A stretch of 64,000 nt of DNA from Apteryx mantelli (GCF_036417845.1 NC_090020.1:46732425-46796424), one strand, 5' to 3'; positions 12,284-26,899 are shown, counted from the first letter of the stretch. Notes: generated from the letters alone by a model not told the origin. Made by a program: numbers and translations.

Positions 12284-15200
12284 GTGATTTTGGTGGAGTA
12301 AGTATTTGAACGCCAGCACGGGGCTGCGTGTTGAATGGGAATGGACACATCGTTGCTGTGACTGCAGCACTCATGAAGCATCAGGTTGTGTCTTTGCAAC
12401 TGTGCAAGAGAGAAACTTAAAATTATTAAATAAGATTTACTGTCTTCAGGAACTAAAGGAAACAGAAGAGCTGGCACTGTCAATTCAGGTTACCACAAGA
12501 TTACCTACATCATTTTCTCTATACTGAACTTCTGCTCATAAAAAACTCTAAAAGGACCTGCTTCACAGGAACACTTGATTAACAGCCATATAATGTCAAA
12601 CTTTGCCCTTATCCAACATCTCTTAATTTTTACAGCTGAATTTTTTATGGAGCTCCACTTGCTGAAGAAGCCTCAAAAATCCACATGGAAATACAAAATA
12701 ATACTTTTTTTTTTTCTTAAAACTGGACAAAACATGAAACAGGCAATACTGACTATCCAGAAATTAGTATTTAATACATAACAGATGACTCTCAATTTTC
12801 CTTGCTAAAAGAAAAAATCAACCAGCATAGGAGAAAAACAAAAAAGTTGCTGTGTCATGAGCCACAAGTTAAAATTTCTAAGTAGATTGTTTTTTTTCAT
12901 CAGCTCTCTAAGGAAGCCTCCCTGCACACAGCACCTGCTCTAGCTTGCAGAAAGCTGGGCCCACGTACTGTTTTCTTGCTTCAGAGGAGCCCTGAGACTA
13001 CAAAATCCAGGGGACCCAATTAAGCCTCCCCCTTCTGATTGCTTACCAGGGTTGCTGTTTTACAGTTTGTAAAGAGCCTGGGACCTGGGAGTCTTGGAAC
13101 ATCTCCTGAGCAAATTGTTTGGCAGGTTGTAAATCTGTGAAGGCAGAATCTATCGCTTCGTATAGGGCCGCAATGAGTTGCACTTCAGAATAGGGAGAAT
13201 ATCTCTTTATTCTATAATACTATTGCTTTCACTGAAGGGCAGTCTTGCACTGTTCTTTGCTTGGGGTGAGCTTTGATGTGCTCAGTGAAAGCCATTTTAG
13301 CATGTTTATATTTTCTGTTAACTCATTATCAATGTTGCATTAATTTTACAAGATTCAAGATTTTCTAGCAAGGACAAGTCCTTGCATTACAGTGTGGTTT
13401 CACTGCAGCTGGCTACATTGATACAAATCAGCTGCAGTCCAGAGATTTTGATATTTTAAAATGAATATAGCACATGTAATTATAACAAGCCATTGGAATG
13501 ATTTTAGGTTACTTTTATCCTAAACAAAATATAAAGCTGAACTATCAGGTGGTTTCTTTATCAGACTTGAAATGAATAACAGCAGCATTGAGCTAATGAG
13601 TTTTATGTTGGTGCATGCTGCAATGCTTTCTCACTGGACTTGTTTCTCTGGGATCACCTGTAAGACTAACATTTTCCCCTGGGCATTTCTAAATACTCAG
13701 AAAATCATCCAGGGTTCTGTCTCCTCTTGAAGAACTATAAAAAAATTTGATTCTAAAACAATAAATCCTCGCTCAGCAGACTGGTATTTTTTCAAAATGT
13801 GTAAGGACTGTGTTGGAGATTATATTTTGGTCAGAGAACAGTGCCCAAACCCTTGCAACTCATTATAATGATTTCATTAAGCATCTTTAGGAGCAGATTG
13901 TTTCATGTTTTCTTTTTGAGTGTCCTGTCAGGCACAATACCACATTATAAACACAGATCTCAATTTCGGTGTGGATGTTCAGGTGCACATGCATGCACAA
14001 AGCCTGGGCTGCATAGATGCACATAATTTATCTGTATCTCATGTAGAGTTACACAGGAGCAAAAGCAGATCTTTCACCAAGAATATGTTAATAACCTCTA
14101 AAACAGTTGAAATTCAGACCTGTTGAAGCCAGAATTTATAGTGAGATTTTTTTATAATAAGATTTTGTTGTATAATATGTATCTCTGTATTTTTGTCTGT
14201 TAAGGAAATCCTCTTATAGCGCCTTGCACTTAATTTTTTTTTTTGAACAATCACATTTTCCAGTGCAAATCATGTAAAACATATATGCAATAGTTTCATT
14301 TTACTATTCAGTTAATTTTAAACTCTCATCTGTTGGTCCAATTTAAACAACAGTAGGAGATCAGACTGCAACAAACAGCAAAAAATTACCTCTTCCGATG
14401 TTGACTTTCAAATTGTCTGAAGGGACCCCAGAGATTAAGAGATGGATGTTTGGTATCTCCGTTAGGATCATTTTTTATTTTTAATAGAAAATTTCTGACT
14501 GAGACAAAAAGGCCAACTGAGTTAGTGTCTAGCAAAGTATATCTTCTGTGGATAAGCTCATGAAAAAAGAAATCCCAAACATCACACAACACCTCAATCC
14601 CTTTGCATGAGTCAAGCATCTTTGAAGCTAGTAGTAATTCATCCATCTGTAGATCTACATCTATTAGTTTAATAGGTGACACAAGGCTGGATTTTAAATG
14701 AGTCTAACCCAATAACTAGACTTATTTAATAGGCTTTTCAGGAAGAAGAAGGAAGCCTTAATGTTAAGAAACCCTAGCTCAAAGTATCAGTTCCAGCAGC
14801 TCCGATGGCTAACATTAAACCTTTCTGTCTGTCTGTCAGTATAGCTTTCCTTTGTATTTGCTTTGCTCCGGCTATCACATTTGCACTAAGACTCCTTTTG
14901 CCCTGCCATTAACCTATGTGCATACCCAGGTGTGTGCATAATACATGAACAAAGAGATCCTACTGTTTGAAAGAACTTCTTTCTCATGCTTGTTGCTGGC
15001 AAAAGATGCATGTCACATGCAACTATTTTTCTTAATTACTTCTGAAACATTACCAATATTATGTGTCCCAGCCTCTGTCACTCAAAGTACATTAAAAAAT
15101 AGCTTTCTGAAACTCAGCTGTTTGTAATAAAAGTTTGCCATTTTGTTTTTTACAGGGCGGATCAGGCAGAACATGATTTTCTCTTCCCTTATGCTGGTCT

Positions 15201-15539
15201 GACTCTGCTGAGTTCAGAAGAATGACTCTTGATTTATGCTGGTAAGAGATGAAGAAGTCACCAATTTTCTACCTTAGATAAGTTGCTAGCACAATAGAAG
15301 AAACATTATATGTGTTACAGAAAAAAATATGGTATACACAAGCAGAATGTCCCACACAGCTCCGTTAGTTTAATTTAAGAAATGTTTTCTCTCTGAAAAT
15401 GCTGATAAACTAGAGCAACATTTTATTTAATGGTGTGGAAAAATTCCACAATCCGGCCATATGAGAAATGTATTTGATTTTCTTTTTTTAAGCAAGTCAG
15501 CAAGTAAGGCAGGCTGCATATTACCAACTTTGCTAGCGC

Positions 15540-15835
15540 AGCCTCGAAGAGCATATTGAAAGATCCCCTGTACGGCGCAATTGGCTGCAGTGCAGAGACG
15601 GAGCACTTTGTGCAGCTGCGTAGCGCTTCGCTGAACAGATTGGGTTCAGTGCTGTGAATCTCCAGCCTTGTTATTGGCAGACATTAAAACAACAGTGTAA
15701 ACTTTTCGCGTCTTACTCTCTCCTGATAATACAAGACATGGCGGGACAGAATAAACAGAGCAGGCATCTCTGGGTTGGAGACAGTTTCAGCGATAAATAC
15801 AGCCTCTGCATAGGCAGGCACAACTCTTACTGACT
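15540..15835. promoter_or_regulatory. Candidate upstream conserved element
   Basis: Retained CpGs (TACGGCGCAATTGGCTGCAG, GTAGCGCTTCGC, TTTTCGCGTC) sit in AT-rich surroundings, with CTTGTTATTGGC (SOX/CCAAT-like) and a forkhead-like GTGTAAAC. It has no coding similarity and looks like a conserved noncoding element; alignment is needed. Confidence 0.35.
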
Positions 15836-17658
15836 TCAGCCAGTGCTATGCTGGATTACTCTAGGGATGAGTTTGATCCTCAGTCTCTTTCTGATAATGA
15901 GTGCGCTGGCAAGAGCATTAAGCACTACAAGCAGAGAATTAGCAGCTCCAGTATTATCCGTGTGTTGTTGTCAACAGACACAGAGAGCAAGCAGGAGACA
16001 GAAGGAAGATATCGTGTGTGCTCTACCAGTTTGCAAATATACACTAATTAAATCAGCAGCAACACAGCAACACACTGACAAAGTTAGGACATTTTTCTGC
16101 CCCATTAAAACTGTACTCAAATAATACTTATTTAATGCAGTTTAAGGCAGTTATTTATATGCATTAACTGCAAGGAAAAGGAGGCAGTTAGAATTATAAG
16201 AGGAATAGACGCAGTGCTGGCTTTGAGGGACACTTGTAGTGCTGAGAAATGTTTCATATATGAAAGCTGCAAAGTGGTATGTATCCTATCTTGAAAATAG
16301 ATTGTCAATATCTTAACATGAATAAGCAAGCTCACTTTTGCAGTACACGAAGTCTGGGGATATTCATGCATGTTCTTGTTAAAACTGATGTGTTTAATTC
16401 CTCTCCGAGCTCCAGGTAAAGCCTTTTGGTTCAATATGATTTTATTTCATGACAGGGCAAGAAAGGCAATGCTCCGAAAGAAAGGACTGCATTTTAATAA
16501 CCTCCAAAGGAGGAGAAAAAAAAAAGAAAAAAGAAAAGAAAAGATACAGAAAGAAAAGACAGCAGCAGGCATCAAATGAGACAGGAGGAAGTAAGAAAGC
16601 AACCGGCAGACAGAGACAGGTGAGGCACAGGATCCGGGCAGGGATACCGGGTTTGTCAGCGACACCTTCCCACTTTCACCGCTCTCCATGTTCTGCAAGA
16701 AGCATGCTCGCAGGCAGTGCACCCCAGCTCCTGTGAACGGCACAGCTGCTCGCCAGGCATCCCCACGGCCCGGGTCCAGCGGGTCCCAGGCACCGGAGCG
16801 GGGTCTGGGAGAGGCGGCTGAAAGGGTGCTGGATTGGTGCCATTAATGGATTCAGACAGAGAATACAGCCCTAATGTTTGCTGCTTTATAGGACCCAAAA
16901 AGGAGAAGACTTCTGGCTATTTTAAGGTTTGTTTCTTAGCTAGATGAAGCTATGGAAGCTATAAATGACTAATAGTCTTTTCAGTACAACTGCACTGGGA
17001 AGTCATTCAGGGTATGTCTGTGGACTCAGCTTTGTGAGTACGTTTATCTATATAAATGGTTTATAGAAATAAATGTCACATTCTCTGGTAAAATGAGAGA
17101 TACATGGAGCTACTATGGTGAATAATGCAAGCTTATCAGAGTTAAAAGGACTGATGAATTATAGCTATAGTTTCCATATTTACTACTGCAAACTCTGATT
17201 TTTTTATCCCATGAACGAGTAAACTGTGAAGGAATAGATTGATTTCTGATAAAACAAGAGTTGATAAAAGCCCTGGTGCAGAATGAAGTACATGTGGTGT
17301 GTTTATAGCATGCAATTAGTTTTCCTCTCTAATCTCCTGACCTTCGCTGCTGCTACTAACTCAAGGCAATCCTCTCAAATGAAGTGATACTGCAAAGCAA
17401 AACATGCACTTTTTCTTGGCAAAGGTGATACAGGACAAGCTAGCATGAAAATAGGTCTTATCCTAAGCTATAGGTCTCCTGCCAAGTTACAGAAGCATAA
17501 TTCCCCTGTCAGTCTTTCCTTAAAGGCAAAGCATATGTGAAAAACTGGTCTGAAGTTTAGCTTCTGGACTAAATCTAAACTAGTCCTTTTTGATGCAGTG
17601 GAAATCAGACACACATAGTGTATGAAAAATACAATGTGCTTAAGCTTGAGGTAGTCAT

Positions 17659-19920
17659 TGATTCATAGAGTGTTTGTTGGAAGAGCCCTCTGAAAGTCAC
17701 TTAGTTCAACTTCTCTCCCGAAACAAAAATATTGCCAAGAGGAGATCAGATCAGGCATGACTTTGACTAGTCAAGTCTTGAATACCCTCCAAGGGTTGAA
17801 ATCCTGTGGCCTCTCTGGATGCCTGTTCCAGTGCTGCACTTCTACCCTTTGTGAAAAAGTTTTTCCAAATGTTCAGTCTGAACCTTCCAAGCTGCAGTAC
17901 GTGGTCATTGCTCTTTTTTTTTTTCTTTTTTTTTAATGTTGTTTTCCACTCATGAGAAGAGTTGGGCTCCAGCAAATTGTAAATTCCCTTTAAGTAGTTG
18001 TAGGCTGCTATCAGATAACCCCTTAACCTATACTTCACACTGAGCACTGCCAACTCTCTCAACTTCTGGTAGGAGTGCTCTAGGCTCCTAACCATCTTGG
18101 TAGCCCTCTGTTTGACCCTCTTTCTTCTTACCCATATTGATCTGGAGCCCAAAACTGGACACAGTATTTTAGGTGCAGCTTCACAAGGGCTGAGAAGAGA
18201 TGTATAGTGACTTCCCTTGATCTGCTGGCCAGACTCCTCCTAATGGGCAGTAGGCAGTTTGTCTTCCTAGTGACGTGAGTGCAATGCTCCTTCATATTCA
18301 GCTTAATGTCTGCTACCACTTCCAGGGCCTTTAGGTCAGGGCTGCTACTTAGTCAGTCAATTTCAGCCTCTATTCACGCATGAATTAGGTCCTGGTGCAG
18401 AATTTACACTTCTTGAACTGTTGGTCAATCCTCAAGTTTCTAAAGGTCCATCTGGATTGAAGTTTTGCTATCCAGTTCAATAATCTTTTCCCCTAGTTTA
18501 GTATCATCCACAAATTGCTATCTCAGCATCCAGGTTACTAATGAAACTATTGAACAAGATAGGCCCCAGTACCCCAAGGGTACTCCATGTGTTACTAGCT
18601 GCCAACCAGATACCGAGGCATTGATTGCTCACTCCCTTTTGCACCAATTTCCGTCCCAGTTCGTTTGTCCAGCCCATCCTTCCCCTGACTCCAAGTAAGA
18701 GTGCTGTGAAGATGCTGACAAAGCCTGGTAAGATATTCATTACGTCCAGCACTCTTCCCTTCCCCATGTAGTAGTGCCTAAGTAGTGCCTAACCTATTAC
18801 TTGCCATTGTTGGCTGTTCCCTCTTTCCCAAACAGCTCTGACAAACATGGAGGTCTGGGGCATACTTTGCCTGTAGTCAGACTGAAAATTTGTTAGGTAC
18901 TTTAGTTTTTTCTATACTGTCCCTCACTTGGATGTCTTCCCCATTCAATAACAGGCCCCCGCTTTCTTCAAATTTTATTTTGCTACTACTACTTACTGCT
19001 ACTTACAGAAGTTAAGTCCAGACCTGGGTTGAGCTTTGGCCTTCTTGATTTTCTTCCTAAGTACATGAGCATACAAACTTTATAATGTATCAATCACTGC
19101 AGGTGGCTGAGACATGTGACAGTTTTTCCAAACTCTTTCTTCTTTATACTTCTCCTTTGTTGCCTGCCCTGGTTTCCACCTCTTGCACATTTCCTTTCGC
19201 ATTTTAGTTCACGAAGAAACTCCTTACTTGGTCAAGCAGGCCTTCAGCTGAAATCTCCAGTCTCTCTTCACAATGGGATGGTTCCTGAACTCTATATAAG
19301 TTCTCTTTAAAAATCATTCGCCTGGTAATTCCCTAAATAAGCCAAAGTCTGCTCTTTTGAAATCCACAGACCTAGCTCTGCCACCCATTACCCCCCAGCC
19401 ACTCTCCAGATCCTGAGCTCTGTCATCTCCTGGTCACAGTAGCCCAGGCTGCCAGCTATGGCCACATTCACCAGCAGTTCTTCCCTGCTTGTGAGCAGGA
19501 GGCCAAGAAGGACACACTTGAAATTCTCCTCGAAGATGATGGCCCGCAATCAGGAGACTTCTTCCTGTTACTTGTAGGAAGTCTCATCCACTTCATTCTT
19601 TTGGTGAAGTGGTCTGCAGCACACCCTTTACACAATATCCCTAGGGTTGATCAGTCTTTGTCCAAAAACCACATACAGATAGGTGTCTGATTTCATACCA
19701 GAGCTCTGTGAAGTCAAGAAGCTCCTTTATGCAGTGTGCAAGTCTCCCTCCTCTTCTTCCCTCTCTAAACATCCTGTGTTCATCCATGACAGCCCTTGTC
19801 ACACATGCTGTCCCACCAAATCTCTGTGCCTGTGCTCACATTGTAGCCTGTGACCAGTCATGACCCTGCAATTCTTCTTGACTGCTGCTCAAGCTCCATG
19901 CATTAATGTAGAGACACTAG
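17659..19920 (-). mobile_element. CR1 LINE, long degraded copy
   Basis: The left edge is the reverse complement of a CR1 3' end (ATTCATAGAGTG, then GTTGGAAGAGCC and TTAGTTCAACTTC). Reading leftward-facing (minus strand), the CR1 ORF2 order follows: endonuclease-type sequence near 19620-19910, linker with a DFGLFREL-like match near 19340-19370, reverse transcriptase at about 18500-18770, and the CR1 C-terminal region at 17760-18330. Many frameshifts and stops show an old, dead copy. A T-rich stretch at 17912-17935 interrupts the match. The 5' limit is uncertain: 19920-20080 might still be CR1. CR1 is the main LINE of birds and reptiles. Confidence 0.9.
17760..19910 (-). pseudogene. CR1 ORF2 (endonuclease/reverse transcriptase) remnants
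   Basis: Minus-strand frames contain clear CR1 ORF2 fragments. At 18504-18767 the string GVLGPILFNSFISNLDAEI corresponds to the reverse-transcriptase segment GSVLGPVLFNIFINDLD. At 18128-18319, SLASRSREV and KYCVQFWAP match the conserved SVASRSREV...EYCVQFWAP block. At 17751-18152, RATKMVRSLEH, LRGYLIAAYNYLKG and FRLNIWKNFF continue toward the C-terminus. The pieces are in different frames and the catalytic YADD-type region (FADD in CR1) is not intact. No functional protein is possible. Confidence 0.85.
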
Positions 19921-22900
19921 AGGTAAGCCTCTCAATGCTTTCCCCTCTGAGCAGAGTTGATTCATTGACCAGCAGCCTCTGTCACAGAAATACATTAGTT
20001 GTAGTAAAGCTGAACAAGAAGCTGATCAAGGATCAGAGGCTTCACAGAGAAAGATACTAAAGGAGAACAAATAATCTATTATAGCAGACCAATCTGACCT
20101 ATCAAAAATAGCCATTGGTCATTGGGAATGGCCAGTTTTGATTCTGCAGAAGATGGCAAATCTTATAATGTACCAACCATCCATACTACAAGTGGCATAT
20201 GACTTCTTTTTTTCTAACCTCCTTCCCTTTCCCCTTTAAATCTTTATGTGCTAAAACCTGAGAGCAGATTACCTGCCGCTTGAATAACCACAGAGTTATC
20301 ACTAAGCCACAGCATGAACCAACCCTTTTTACTTTGCAGTCTGGGTTTGATTCAGTGACCCCACTCTGACAATGAATTCTACAGTTTGACTACAAACTAG
20401 GTAAAATAGCTTTTTCTTCCTATGCTCTAAGTTTACTGGCCGTTATATTCAGCTTCCTTATTGGTGTCTCTGCTATTTCACACTTTATTTCCTTTGGTAC
20501 TCTTGGATGAGTCTTATTTGAGCTGTGTGATTTGCTGTACTTGAATTACAGGAGAAGCAACTCCTAGCATTCTCCTTAGTGAGATGTCCATCACACTGGT
20601 ATTTGCATACTTCTCTGCCAAAGCCATTACTCTCCAAAATCTATCTCAGTCCCTCTTTATTCTCCATAACATTTTTTGGCATCTGTCCCAATGACAGCTG
20701 CTCCATTCTAGTATTTAGTTGTAGCCACGCTCTTCTCCCTGCTAGCTTAGTCTGTGTTGCCCTTCACAAGATCTGTCAGGATGGGTGATGTTTGCTCCAG
20801 TCCATGTTGTCTCAGGTGGACTTTCTAACAAGTCTTTCATAATTATTACCTTATTCACTTCAGCCCAAGCCATCAAGTACCTGTTAAAGAAGAACAACCT
20901 CTTCAAGCATTTCTCCATCTTCTCAGTCAAACTGTTTAAAATAGCCACTTTTTAGATAAATACTCTGTAAGTGTAATTGTACCCAGGATCTGATGGTTTG
21001 TGTTTTTCATCCCACCAAATAAATAAAGGAAAACGCTCTCACGCTAAAGTGTTGCTGGTGCCCATTCAAAGATGATTGCTTCTTCCAGCTTAATTAAGGA
21101 GTTGTGAAGTTGTGAAACATGACCTTTTATCCAGGCAAACCTATCCTTGAAGTAGTTTCTTCAAGAGCTGTTGTCATCGTTGCTGTGGTTTGCAGACTGA
21201 TTTGGCTGCCATTCCTGGACTATTGTTGTTCCTTTCTAAATTGCATGAAGTCGTACAGAGGGGAGCATTATCACCTTATTTTCATCAGGCAATCTTCAGT
21301 CTTACTTTGATGAATTAAATCTTTTTAACAGGAACTCTGATAAAAGTACACAAACTTTTGTCTTTGTCTGGCATCTGTTCCTCATACATTAGGTTCAGGA
21401 GGAAGCTTCAGTCTCTCTCATATCCTGGTCTGAGCAATGTATCAACATGGAGGAAGCATCCTATAAGCTTACACTATCCTTTTAAGTAACTGCCCTTAGC
21501 ATCTGCTTTTGGTTACTGGCAGAAACACAACTCTGTGCTAGACAGCTTGGTCTGATCTAGCAGGATTGATTTCATGTTCTTACATTTGTGTCTTTGTGAC
21601 TCAAAGTAGGACCTAAAGGGCATTACCAAAGGTATGGCTAGGACCCTGCCTGTTGCATACACTCTGTCTTGCTGTGGGCAGCTGTTTGCAACCTCCTCTG
21701 TTGTACTCTGCTTCTTAGGTAATTAGGTTACTCTGTATAGAATTATGATTTTATGAAGCAGTATAGGCAAAAAAAAAAAAAAAGAATGAAAAGCCAAGTT
21801 TACCCCTTTCTCTATTAAAGTTGACTAAGGCCTCAGTAAGAGAAAGGCTTTGCAGAAGAGGGGAGAGTGGCTGCAGTGATGGAAAATGGCAAACATTGTT
21901 CTTCTATTCATAGATCGGGGGGAAGCTGGGGAGCAGGCTGAAAAGCAGTGCCTTTTGGTAAAAGGGTGCTGTCAGCATGATCAATAGCTGTAGTGACAAC
22001 CCAAACTCCTATGGACTGTTAGTGACAAACACAAGCTTCTTTCCATTCAGATAAATTCCCTTGGGGACAGAGGGCCTTCTGGACGTACAAATACGCATTT
22101 TATATTTCTCTGTGCCTGTTTTGGTGAAATAGTCAGTATCCCATTTTCTTTTGTGATAGGTTTTTGTGCCTAACTGACCAGGAGACTATATTTCTACTGT
22201 ATTCAGATAAGTTCTTCTTCTTAATACTCAAATATATTTTCTTGGGAAAACAGGATTATTTGTAAAACATTAAAACACAAGCCAAACAATTTTTCCCCTA
22301 TTAACTTGAGAAGTGGCTGTCCATCTTCAGGTTTACTTATTTAATATAATACTGATTTATTGCTTTATGAAATGTTTATGTTCCAACAGTCCTCTGCTAT
22401 GGATCTCTCTAATGTACATTGCAAAGCCTGTTTGGGTTTTGCACTATATTCAGGACTGTCCTTTTATAGCAGAATTAGCAAGTGTTATTTGTGCATTGGA
22501 GTAGCTCATGGTTTAGGGTAATGTGGAGTGAAGGTGGCCCAGCTATTAAAAAAAAAAAAAAAAGTTTAGCTTTTACAAGATAGTCTTTTATGTGGTACAC
22601 TGTATGGTCAGCAATATTATTGTTTGGTGCACTGAGCTGGCTTTGTCTACCTATTCTAGCAAAATTTTAAAATACCTACATATAAATTAATTGGTACATT
22701 TTACATCTTAGCCTCCTTCCCAAACCTTAGACCAAAAAACCTTAACATTCTTTGATATAATTTCTCTTAAAATACCTGTGAAATGTTAATTTGATTTTAG
22801 AAATGTTAGATCAACAACCCGATGACCTTATGTCTATCTCCAGAACAGATACTTACAGGCACTCTGAAAAGTTGGACCCACTCGTAACAGATGACCCAGA

Positions 22901-23695
22901 AAGCCAGTACAAGTTTTGAGCAGTGTCTACACGCTTCCTTTTGTCTGGTCTACCTGGAGCTAGACCTCTGTATGCTACTGAACTGCTATAACAGGCAAAG
23001 GCTTACTTGGATTAGATTTGAGCACCAGCTCAAAGCAGCACCAGACTGTTATTTGTGAACATTCACCTTCCCTATTCTACAGCAAGTTACAAGTCAAAAC
23101 TCACTTGGGGTAAGACTCGGAAGAGAAGCAACATACACAGCATACGCTTTTCCCAGACTTGGATGTTCCCGAGGATTCGCAGTGCTGCTTTCTCCTTTCA
23201 CTGCCTGACTGAGGCATATAAGTAGTGTGCTGTTGAGGAAGTGTTGCCTGCCTCGCTTTTCCTCTGTAGACAGATAGAAGGCTTCCAGCTCCTGCTGCCA
23301 CCTTCTTTAAGCACAAAAGAAAGTACTTTTTTTTTCTTTTTTTAACAAAGAAGCAGATATCTTGGCCAAGAGACAGCCAATAAATACACAGTGGGCAAAC
23401 AGCTGACTCGCCATGCTGAGGCTTTTGCCACTCTCGTGGCATCAGTTCAGAACATTTTAGCGTATATTTATTCACTGTGGCTAGGAAGAAGAAAAGAGTA
23501 AAAGTTAGAGAGACTCATTTTGTGCCTGATAGGCTGGTATCTTTTTTGCTGCTGTCTGTTATTGACTAGACGACATTGACTGTGATGCTTCAAACACAGT
23601 AATTCATCAGACAGATGCTGACTAGCTACTTGTTCATTGTTTATTTATGAGCAGGGAAAGATTTCCAAAGGTGTTCAGATAATTCAGAAGCCAGC

Positions 23696-23722
23696 AATCA
23701 ATCAATCTATCTATCTATATAT
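23696..23722 (+). repeat. ATCA/CTAT microsatellite
   Basis: CAATCAATCAAT followed by CTATCTATCTATATAT, a short compound tetranucleotide repeat. Confidence 0.9.
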
Positions 23723-26700
23723 TTAGGTTACGAAATAATAATCCTGAGTTTATTATATTACAATTATATAACAAAATTATATTTTCTTGTACAAGGGGGA
23801 AAAATGAACCCTCAAGAGGCAAACTTGTTACTGAAGGAATTACCCATTCAGGATGGACTCAGCTGCCTATTTCCTCATTAACTATTTATCAATTCCTTGG
23901 AAGGAAAAATCTACTATACAGTGAATTCCCATCAATATTTAATATAGCAGTGCCTGGAGCGCTGGACTGAGTTTCTCACTTGAGCAGATGGCATAAGCAA
24001 AGTGTATACTGCCACATCCCAATGTGGGGATAATGGGGGAAATCTCAGATAAATCCAAAGGTTTCTTTCTTTTGTTAAGGTTTACTCTATATACTTCTTA
24101 GATTCATTAACGACCTGTTGCTGAGCATTTCTGCAGGGTTCATGTCAGTCCTTTTGTACACAGAGCAAGTGCACTTATTGATCATCAAGCAGTTTCATCT
24201 GAAAGCCAGAAATGCACCATATTGACTTAATGCTACCATCTTCTGGTTTGGACAGTACCTTTGCCAGCCTCATTAGTTGTCCATTTGTTTGGATTTTGTT
24301 ATGTGATAAAACTGTCACATCTGAGTGTTTTGGTCTTACTGCCCTGGTTTTGGTCCCCAATATATGAAGCAGACATTAGAAAAGTGATTAATTGAGCCAT
24401 CTTCATTAATATCATTTTCTTTCAGTTTTATAATCATCCATCACAGTCAGAAAACTTCAGCAAAAGCTTGCTAGTTCTTTTTCTATTTCTATACTGTCTG
24501 CCTGCCTGTCCATTCCTAATTTTAGATATTCTGCCATCACTGTTAAATTTACAGCTGCCAGATTACAGCTAAATTGGTTTTCATCACACTATTAGCCAAG
24601 CCTCACTTCTCAAACTCTTCCATTTTTCAGTGTCCAAGACCAATTCCTGACCTAGTGTGACACAGCAGCAGGGACAAAGGAACATATTAGTGCTTTACTC
24701 TGACAGTGTCATATCTGTCTAACCAGTCCTGATATAGAAGTGTAGGAAAGTGTTTTGCACGGCTCTGTGGCAGAAGGTTGTCATGGTATTTGTGAAGTAT
24801 GGACTTCAGGAAGTAACTCACAGCCATGGACACATGATCTTGGTCTCAGTACTCACAGTTATCCCCAAGAAAGGAGGTTTGTTTTATTTAGCCTCAAGAC
24901 AGCAAAGACTTCCACATGTGGAAGAGAAAAAGTCAAATCTGAATTTCTAGAAAAGACTAATAAAACAACTCAAATTAATGCAATTTTAAAGGTTACCCAA
25001 ACTACCTATTATTTTCTTAGCTGCTACATCACCCTGTTCACTACCAGCTAATGATTCTGCTTTGGACTTTTTGCAAAGACATCCTGCTCTGAGCTGAAGA
25101 TAATCAAAATATTCTTCCCAGCAACGTCATACATGGTAGCCCATTCATTCCCATTTAGACTTGAGGTAATCTCCATTACCTAGCTGCCACAGTAGGCAAA
25201 CAGGCAACAGTCCTGAAGAACTGCACAGAAGTGATTTGCCTGTTCTCAAAGCTATCTGTCATACCCAATAACCTGCTAAAGCCTTTGCAGCCAGTGGTGA
25301 TGTGATATGAATTTGGTCTTTCATTAATAGTAAGTTAATTTGATTTCCTTGCAACCTCAAAATATTTTGCCTTTAATTCCTTTCCTCTGGCTGCTCATAT
25401 TGCTCCATGATGATCACTCATTCTCTTCTTGTTTCATTTTGAAACCATTTGGGAGCACAGTGGCAACTTGCCATGAAGATTGGGCTTATTCTCAAATTCC
25501 ACTTCATTCTTTAGTCTCCTCAAGATTTATTAGAAAATTTTATCTTATGTAGTGCCCAGTCCTTCTGCCAGATGTACACGGAAGCTTTTGAAACTCAGAG
25601 CAATCTATCTGTCGGAGGGGTTGCCAGTGAACTCTTTACGACATTGTTGACCTGTTATTCTAGAGTTGTCATTCAGAAAGCAGAACTCTGTGTTTCTGAT
25701 GGGAGATTCTCAGAAAGCATATGGTTTGACAAAAAATAGCTAGGATTAGAAAAATGTATAAACAACTCACAGAAAAATGAAAATAGAAATAAGGGTACCT
25801 GATAAAAATTCAAAAATAAATTATGACATTTGCCAATTGTCATTATTTCTTTCAGATCGCGAGGCTTGACTCAGAAAGGGACCAGGCAAATGCCTACACT
25901 GCTCTTTACATAGGTAAAAGAGGGAGAAGGAGTTGGATATCTAGCAGATAAATCAAACTCCCAAATGATTGTGCTGTATTTTACACATTTGTTTTGCTGG
26001 CTGGAGAATTCTGGATCCATAAAATAGTAAAAAGATTTACAGTCAGCTATAGACAGCATGAAATCATTTGAGGATGTTATCAGCAATGTCCATTCCTAAT
26101 TTAAGTCTTCTGCTTGCTTGCATCCTTTTCTGCTATGTATGGTTTGTAAACTATACCTTATGTGTATGTGAACCAGTCTGACTATTTTGGATATGCACTT
26201 TGACTGTTAATGAAATACATGTAATTGTAGGTGAAATGTTAGTTATGATGCAGATTGAACATCTGCTCATTTTCTATTTTTCCTTCAGACAGTGGATTAC
26301 AATATGCTGAACAATTAGTGTTTGTGCACAGCTCCTATTAATTTGGAAGCAACTCGAAATTATTGGGCTGGTGTTATCATTTCAGATATACCAGTTTTCA
26401 CTGGGTTTTGGGCTTGATTAAGACCGTGAGTTTCTAGTGAGGACTCCACCTCTCCACAAACTAGCAGTGCATTTCAGAATGAAAGTTTCATTTTAGAATG
26501 ACTCTTCAGAAGAGGGCAGCCTGAGGGCAGAGGGATGAGAAGGAGGGATGGGACACCCTGCTCGTCTCTCTGGAACTGCACCACATTTGTGGGAAGGTGG
26601 AGGAAGGAAAGGCTTGTAATGTGGTTTGCATCATGAGGAGTGGCTGCCCTTTTCACCCATCATATACCACCTGGCTCCCCACATCTGGTGTGTGCATTTG

Positions 26701-26899
26701 GGATCCAGAAGCTACACACTTCTGGAGGAGGTTGGTAAGCAGAAGTGAAAAGGGGAGGTCTGGCCCTTTGATAAATCCACACCTTTCTGTGAAGGTCCTT
26801 TTTTGTTTGTGAGGATTCTTGCTTTTGTGAGTTCAATTGTGATTTATTCTGTGTCCAAGAATACATCTTTTTAACACATATACACTTATGTATAGACAC

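Larger units (their letters stand above)
9442..17658. other. Intergenic, no gene seen
   Basis: Contains the palindrome cluster near 10395, a GC-rich island-like patch at 12017-12215 followed by A18, an A/G-rich purine tract at 16510-16560 and the candidate element at 15540-15835. The open frames are short and unrecognised. Confidence 0.6.

Noticed and set aside
23101-23475. 124-codon minus-strand open frame
   Set aside because: It contains a Lys run from a T-rich tract and shows no recognisable domain; it is within chance expectation.
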